Origin: Galactobacillus timonensis
Lineage (GTDB): Bacteria > Bacillota_I > Bacilli_A > Erysipelotrichales > Erysipelotrichaceae
NCBI RefSeq assembly: GCF_900240265.1
Contig: NZ_LT964740.1
Span: forward strand, 154,909 to 218,908
Direction: 5' to 3'
Length of the DNA stretch: 64,000 nt
In this document: in pieces, positions 61,440 through 64,000 of the stretch
Position numbering within the stretch: the stretch's first letter is position 1
How the letters are laid out: every line of letters begins with the position of its first letter
The notes under the pieces: model-generated
Told to the model about the DNA's origin: nothing
What the model saw: the letters and a program-made list of their open reading frames with translations, nothing else
Databases searched by the model: none
Made by a program: the position numbers and the translations under genes

Positions 61440-62252
61440 CTATTTTATTGTCTGCGCTGCCCTGATGCGTTCGAGTTCAGCAGTAATGTCCATCTCCCGC
61501 ATAGAATCCCCTTGTATTTCCAGGTCATATGCCTTGGAAACCAGTCTGTTGATGATTGCGTCTGCCAGGCTTGTGGATCTCACTCCTAGTCTTGTATACA
61601 TTTCATCCTTCATCAGCTGAGAACAGATAATAAACGATCTCGGATGATTTCTAAGAGGCTTGCTGTCGACAAGGCGATAAAGATATTCAACATCACGATC
61701 TGTTACGCTGGTTAACAGAAAGTCATCAATGATAATCAGATATGTATTTGCCAGTTGTCTCAGGAACTTGACATACTTTCCTCTGGCCTCCGCGATTCGA
61801 AATCCCTCCAGCAGTTCGGCCATTGTAAAATAACGAACCGTATATTGGTGTTCACATGCATTATTGCCAAGTGCGCACGCAAGGAATGTTTTTCCGCATC
61901 CCGTTGCTGAAGTGATCATTACGTTCCTGCTGTTATCAATATATTGATTGGTTGCCAGCTGATCCACCAGCGCCGCATTAATATGTCGGGAAGGAATATA
62001 CAGCAGATCCTGCAAATCCGCCAGGGGAGAGTAAAGCTTTGCCTTCTTTTTATATCTTTCCGTTGTATTGTTCTGATTCTCAACACTTTGAAATGATATG
62101 AGCTGATCCAGGACTTCAAGGGGGCTTTTACTGGTGAGCTCGCCGCTTTTATCCATTTCTTTCAGCTGCTCCGCCATGGCGTCGAGATTCATCCGTTCCA
62201 GTTTCTCTATAACTGCCGTCAGGCTGGTATAGCTTTTCTTATTTCTTGGCAT
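61440..62252 (-). CDS. istB: IS21 helper ATPase
   Basis: About 270 residues of an AAA+ ATPase that assists the IstA transposase. The Walker A motif is TSATGCGKTFLACALGN, Walker B is YLIIIDDFLL, and the sensor region is RSFIICSQ. The N-terminus (LERMNLDAMAEQLKEM) is the usual IstB start. The ATG at 62252 overlaps the istA stop region, with GGAGC upstream. It looks intact. Confidence 0.95.
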   Translation of the reverse strand: MPRNKKSYTSLTAVIEKLERMNLDAMAEQLKEMDKSGELTSKSPLEVLDQLISFQSVENQNNTTERYKKKAKLYSPLADLQDLLYIPSRHINAALVDQLATNQYIDNSRNVMITSATGCGKTFLACALGNNACEHQYTVRYFTMAELLEGFRIAEARGKYVKFLRQLANTYLIIIDDFLLTSVTDRDVEYLYRLVDSKPLRNHPRSFIICSQLMKDEMYTRLGVRSTSLADAIINRLVSKAYDLEIQGDSMREMDITAELERIRAAQTIK

Positions 62253-63831
62253 AATAAGCTGCTCCGCGGACATGCGATTTCTCTTCGCGCTGTTTGCCTG
62301 TGTCAGAATTCTGGTCCTGTATCTGCGCCTCTTTCAAGTCTTGTCCGGCATAAAGAATCGCTTTAATATTCCTATAGACTGGACGCTTGAAGTGTTTCAG
62401 TGCTAGCTGGCACGCCTGCTCAACTCTTGCCGGAGAATACAGATCTGCCAGTTTTAATATGGATCGGGCGCTGTTGTAGTATTTCTGCTCAGCGCCTCCG
62501 TATCGAAACAATTTGTCGATCACCTCATATGTATACGGGCCATAGTCTTCTGCCCATCTGTGGAAGCGGCTGCTGTTCCAATCACCATAGTTAGAACTAT
62601 GAGGAGGAAAATGACTGTTGTCTGTCACGTATAAGCCCGTACGACCAACGATTAAGCCGTGGCTGCAGAGTTTTTCGTCCCCGGAATAGATATCAATATG
62701 ATTGTGATAGATTCGCAGTATCACAGTACTGCCAATATACCGATAGGGTACGGAATAGAAATTCTTCGCATAACTGATACAGCAGTTGCTTTGGACCTTG
62801 GCAAGTTTCTTTTGATAGTACTCATACGGAACAGAAGGAAGTGGAATCATCTCTGTACGTTCATAATCGAGATATGAGCTCAGCCTGCTCCCTTCTTTTT
62901 TCTGGAATGGCTTCGCATTGAATTTATCCAGATATTTTCGAACTTCCGCATTGTATTCCCCAATGGAGAAGCACTGGAAATTCCGAAGCTTTGCAAGAAT
63001 GTAACTCTCTAGATTACCAACAAGATTTTCAACCGTGCCTTTATCATTCGGTTTCTTAACACGCGCCGGCTCAACTACCATTCCATAGTAGTTGGCAAAC
63101 GCTTCATAGTCTGTCTGGAGAATCACATCGCCGGTAACCGGATGCTTAATAACGCCGGTTTTAAGATTGTCACAGATAAGCACTCTGGTCGTGCCGCCAA
63201 AGTATTCATACATGTGTACATGCGCCATGATCCAGTTAGGAAGTTTCATGTCCGGGAACACTTCCGCATAACCGTATCCGCTGAATGGGAGCACTCCCAC
63301 AAACAGCCATCCAGTTACCACTTCTCCAGTATCCGGATCATGCCAATGCGCCGGATCACCGGTCCAGTCCACCTCCGTTTCTTCCCCAGGTCTGTGATGG
63401 ATGATCTCTGAAAATGATTTTGTCTGCAGATGCTCATTCATATGGACCTTAAACTGCGTCAGCTGAAGAGGCACCAGACCTGCGCGCCTGCAATCTTCAA
63501 CATACTCTTCGTGAAGTGTCGCCTTGTTAACACCAGGTTTTAATAATTCCCGGCAAAGATACTCATAGTCAGGCTCTGCATATAAGATTTCTTTTTTTAC
63601 TGCAGGCTCCGGAAGGTCTTTCCGTTTGAACACCTCCTTTCTCTGTTCCTCGCTCATGGATTCAACATCCTGTGATGTCCAGCCGTTCTCAGCCATTTTT
63701 CTCGCGATGATGGATACGTGGTTTTTTGAGATGTGGAGGGCCGCAGCGATTTTCCCCTGCGACAGTTGCCCTTTCTCAATGTACCGTGAGGCTTTCAGAA
63801 TCTTTGATTCCTTTTCTGGTACCTTCGACAT
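62239..63831 (-). CDS. istA: IS21 transposase
   Basis: A 530-residue transposase: N-terminal helix-turn-helix (LSQGKIAAALHISKNHVSII), DDE core with Asp in ETEVDWTGDPAHW, Asp in RVLICDNLKTGVIKH and Glu in NDKGTVENLVGNLE, then a C-terminal DNA-binding part. IstA cuts and joins the element ends with IstB. Full length and no frameshift. The stop overlaps istB by 14 bases. Confidence 0.95.
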   Translation of the reverse strand: MSKVPEKESKILKASRYIEKGQLSQGKIAAALHISKNHVSIIARKMAENGWTSQDVESMSEEQRKEVFKRKDLPEPAVKKEILYAEPDYEYLCRELLKPGVNKATLHEEYVEDCRRAGLVPLQLTQFKVHMNEHLQTKSFSEIIHHRPGEETEVDWTGDPAHWHDPDTGEVVTGWLFVGVLPFSGYGYAEVFPDMKLPNWIMAHVHMYEYFGGTTRVLICDNLKTGVIKHPVTGDVILQTDYEAFANYYGMVVEPARVKKPNDKGTVENLVGNLESYILAKLRNFQCFSIGEYNAEVRKYLDKFNAKPFQKKEGSRLSSYLDYERTEMIPLPSVPYEYYQKKLAKVQSNCCISYAKNFYSVPYRYIGSTVILRIYHNHIDIYSGDEKLCSHGLIVGRTGLYVTDNSHFPPHSSNYGDWNSSRFHRWAEDYGPYTYEVIDKLFRYGGAEQKYYNSARSILKLADLYSPARVEQACQLALKHFKRPVYRNIKAILYAGQDLKEAQIQDQNSDTGKQREEKSHVRGAAYYAKK

Positions 63832-63960
63832 AGGTTGCCATCCTTTCTATGACGAAAAAGCTGCACGATTGCTCTTTCGTACAGCTTCATCATAGATTAC
63901 ATATTTACTTTTCAGCTACGCCGTTTTGGTACCGTCGCGGTCTCCGTCGAGGCGGTTCCA

Positions 63961-64000
63961 AAAGTGCCGACGCTCCGCGTCCGCAAATCCGCCGTTTGCG
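63961..64000. other. Sequence flanking the IS21 element
   Basis: The last 40 bases are GC-rich and contain a short inverted repeat, CGCAAA and TTTGCG, at 63982-64000. Too short to interpret. Confidence 0.3.

Larger units (their letters stand above)
61341..63960 (-). mobile_element. IS21-family element, apparently complete
   Basis: Two overlapping genes, istA and istB, read on the minus strand. The ends show short inverted repeats TGGAACCG, at 61341 and inverted at 63960, and further internal copies of a GGTACCG motif on both sides, as usual for IS21. The exact limits are estimates and no target duplication was found. The left end lies 67 bases upstream of the AraC regulator gene. Confidence 0.8.

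Overview
The window looks like part of a Bacillota (Firmicutes) chromosome of intermediate GC, most likely from the Erysipelotrichales or a close relative; the exact taxon is an inference. The evidence is strong GGAGG-type ribosome binding sites, a groES-groEL operon with CIRCE operators, an LCP-family wall-polymer attachment protein, and IS66, IS110, ISL3 and IS21 elements. No rRNA, tRNA or CRISPR array was seen.

Almost all genes serve assembly of surface polysaccharide, and almost all read on the minus strand. (1) Positions 1-13168 are a tightly packed minus-strand operon: a DUF6056-like membrane protein, a HAD hydrolase, an MBOAT acyltransferase with its SGNH partner, three GT2 and one GT4 glycosyltransferases, a Wzy-like polymerase/ligase, a small anchored protein, and an LCP ligase cut by the left edge. 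A YfhO-type membrane protein (13239-15518) diverges from it. (2) Positions 15717-23426 are a decayed IS66 element with nested insertions: IS110 in tnpB, and in tnpA an IS21-like remnant that itself holds an ISL3 element. It abuts the 3' half of an AraC-type regulator. (3) Positions 23821-47400 are a second, more AT-rich polysaccharide locus. It has an EpsG-type polymerase, two flippases, a GtrA/GtrB/Glucos_trans_II module, many glycosyltransferases, an acyltransferase, a CapK-like adenylating enzyme, a UDP-sugar epimerase, a CapA-like protein and a TupA-type ATP-grasp protein. The part at about 42.6-46.9 kb is the most AT-rich. (4) Positions 47142-57487 are a third block with all four activities for GDP-D-glycero-D-manno-heptose (HddA, GmhA, and a fused HddC-GmhB), an epimerase, an acetyltransferase, the priming phosphoglycosyltransferase, glycosyltransferases and a third flippase. 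(5) groESL sits at 57.6-59.6 kb under two CIRCE operators, preceded by an AraC regulator/GT2 pair. (6) The window ends in an apparently intact IS21 element (61341-63960).

A plausible reading is that the priming transferase starts repeat units on undecaprenyl phosphate, the glycosyltransferases and heptose enzymes extend them, the flippases and EpsG/Wzy-like proteins export and polymerise them, the GtrABC-like module and the MBOAT/SGNH pair decorate them, and the LCP protein attaches the product to peptidoglycan. Three flippases, two polymerase candidates, duplicated GT4/gmhA pieces and sharp composition changes suggest a mosaic of several loci.

The most unusual signals are: -10 boxes placed 6-7 bases before the ATG of two divergent genes (predicted leaderless mRNAs); an LCP protein with a solute-binding-like domain and a PASTA-like tail; a TupA-type protein with a duplicated C-terminal lobe; the HddC-GmhB fusion; the GT4/gmhA recombination scar; and the IS110 element, whose non-coding ends are candidates for a bridge RNA.
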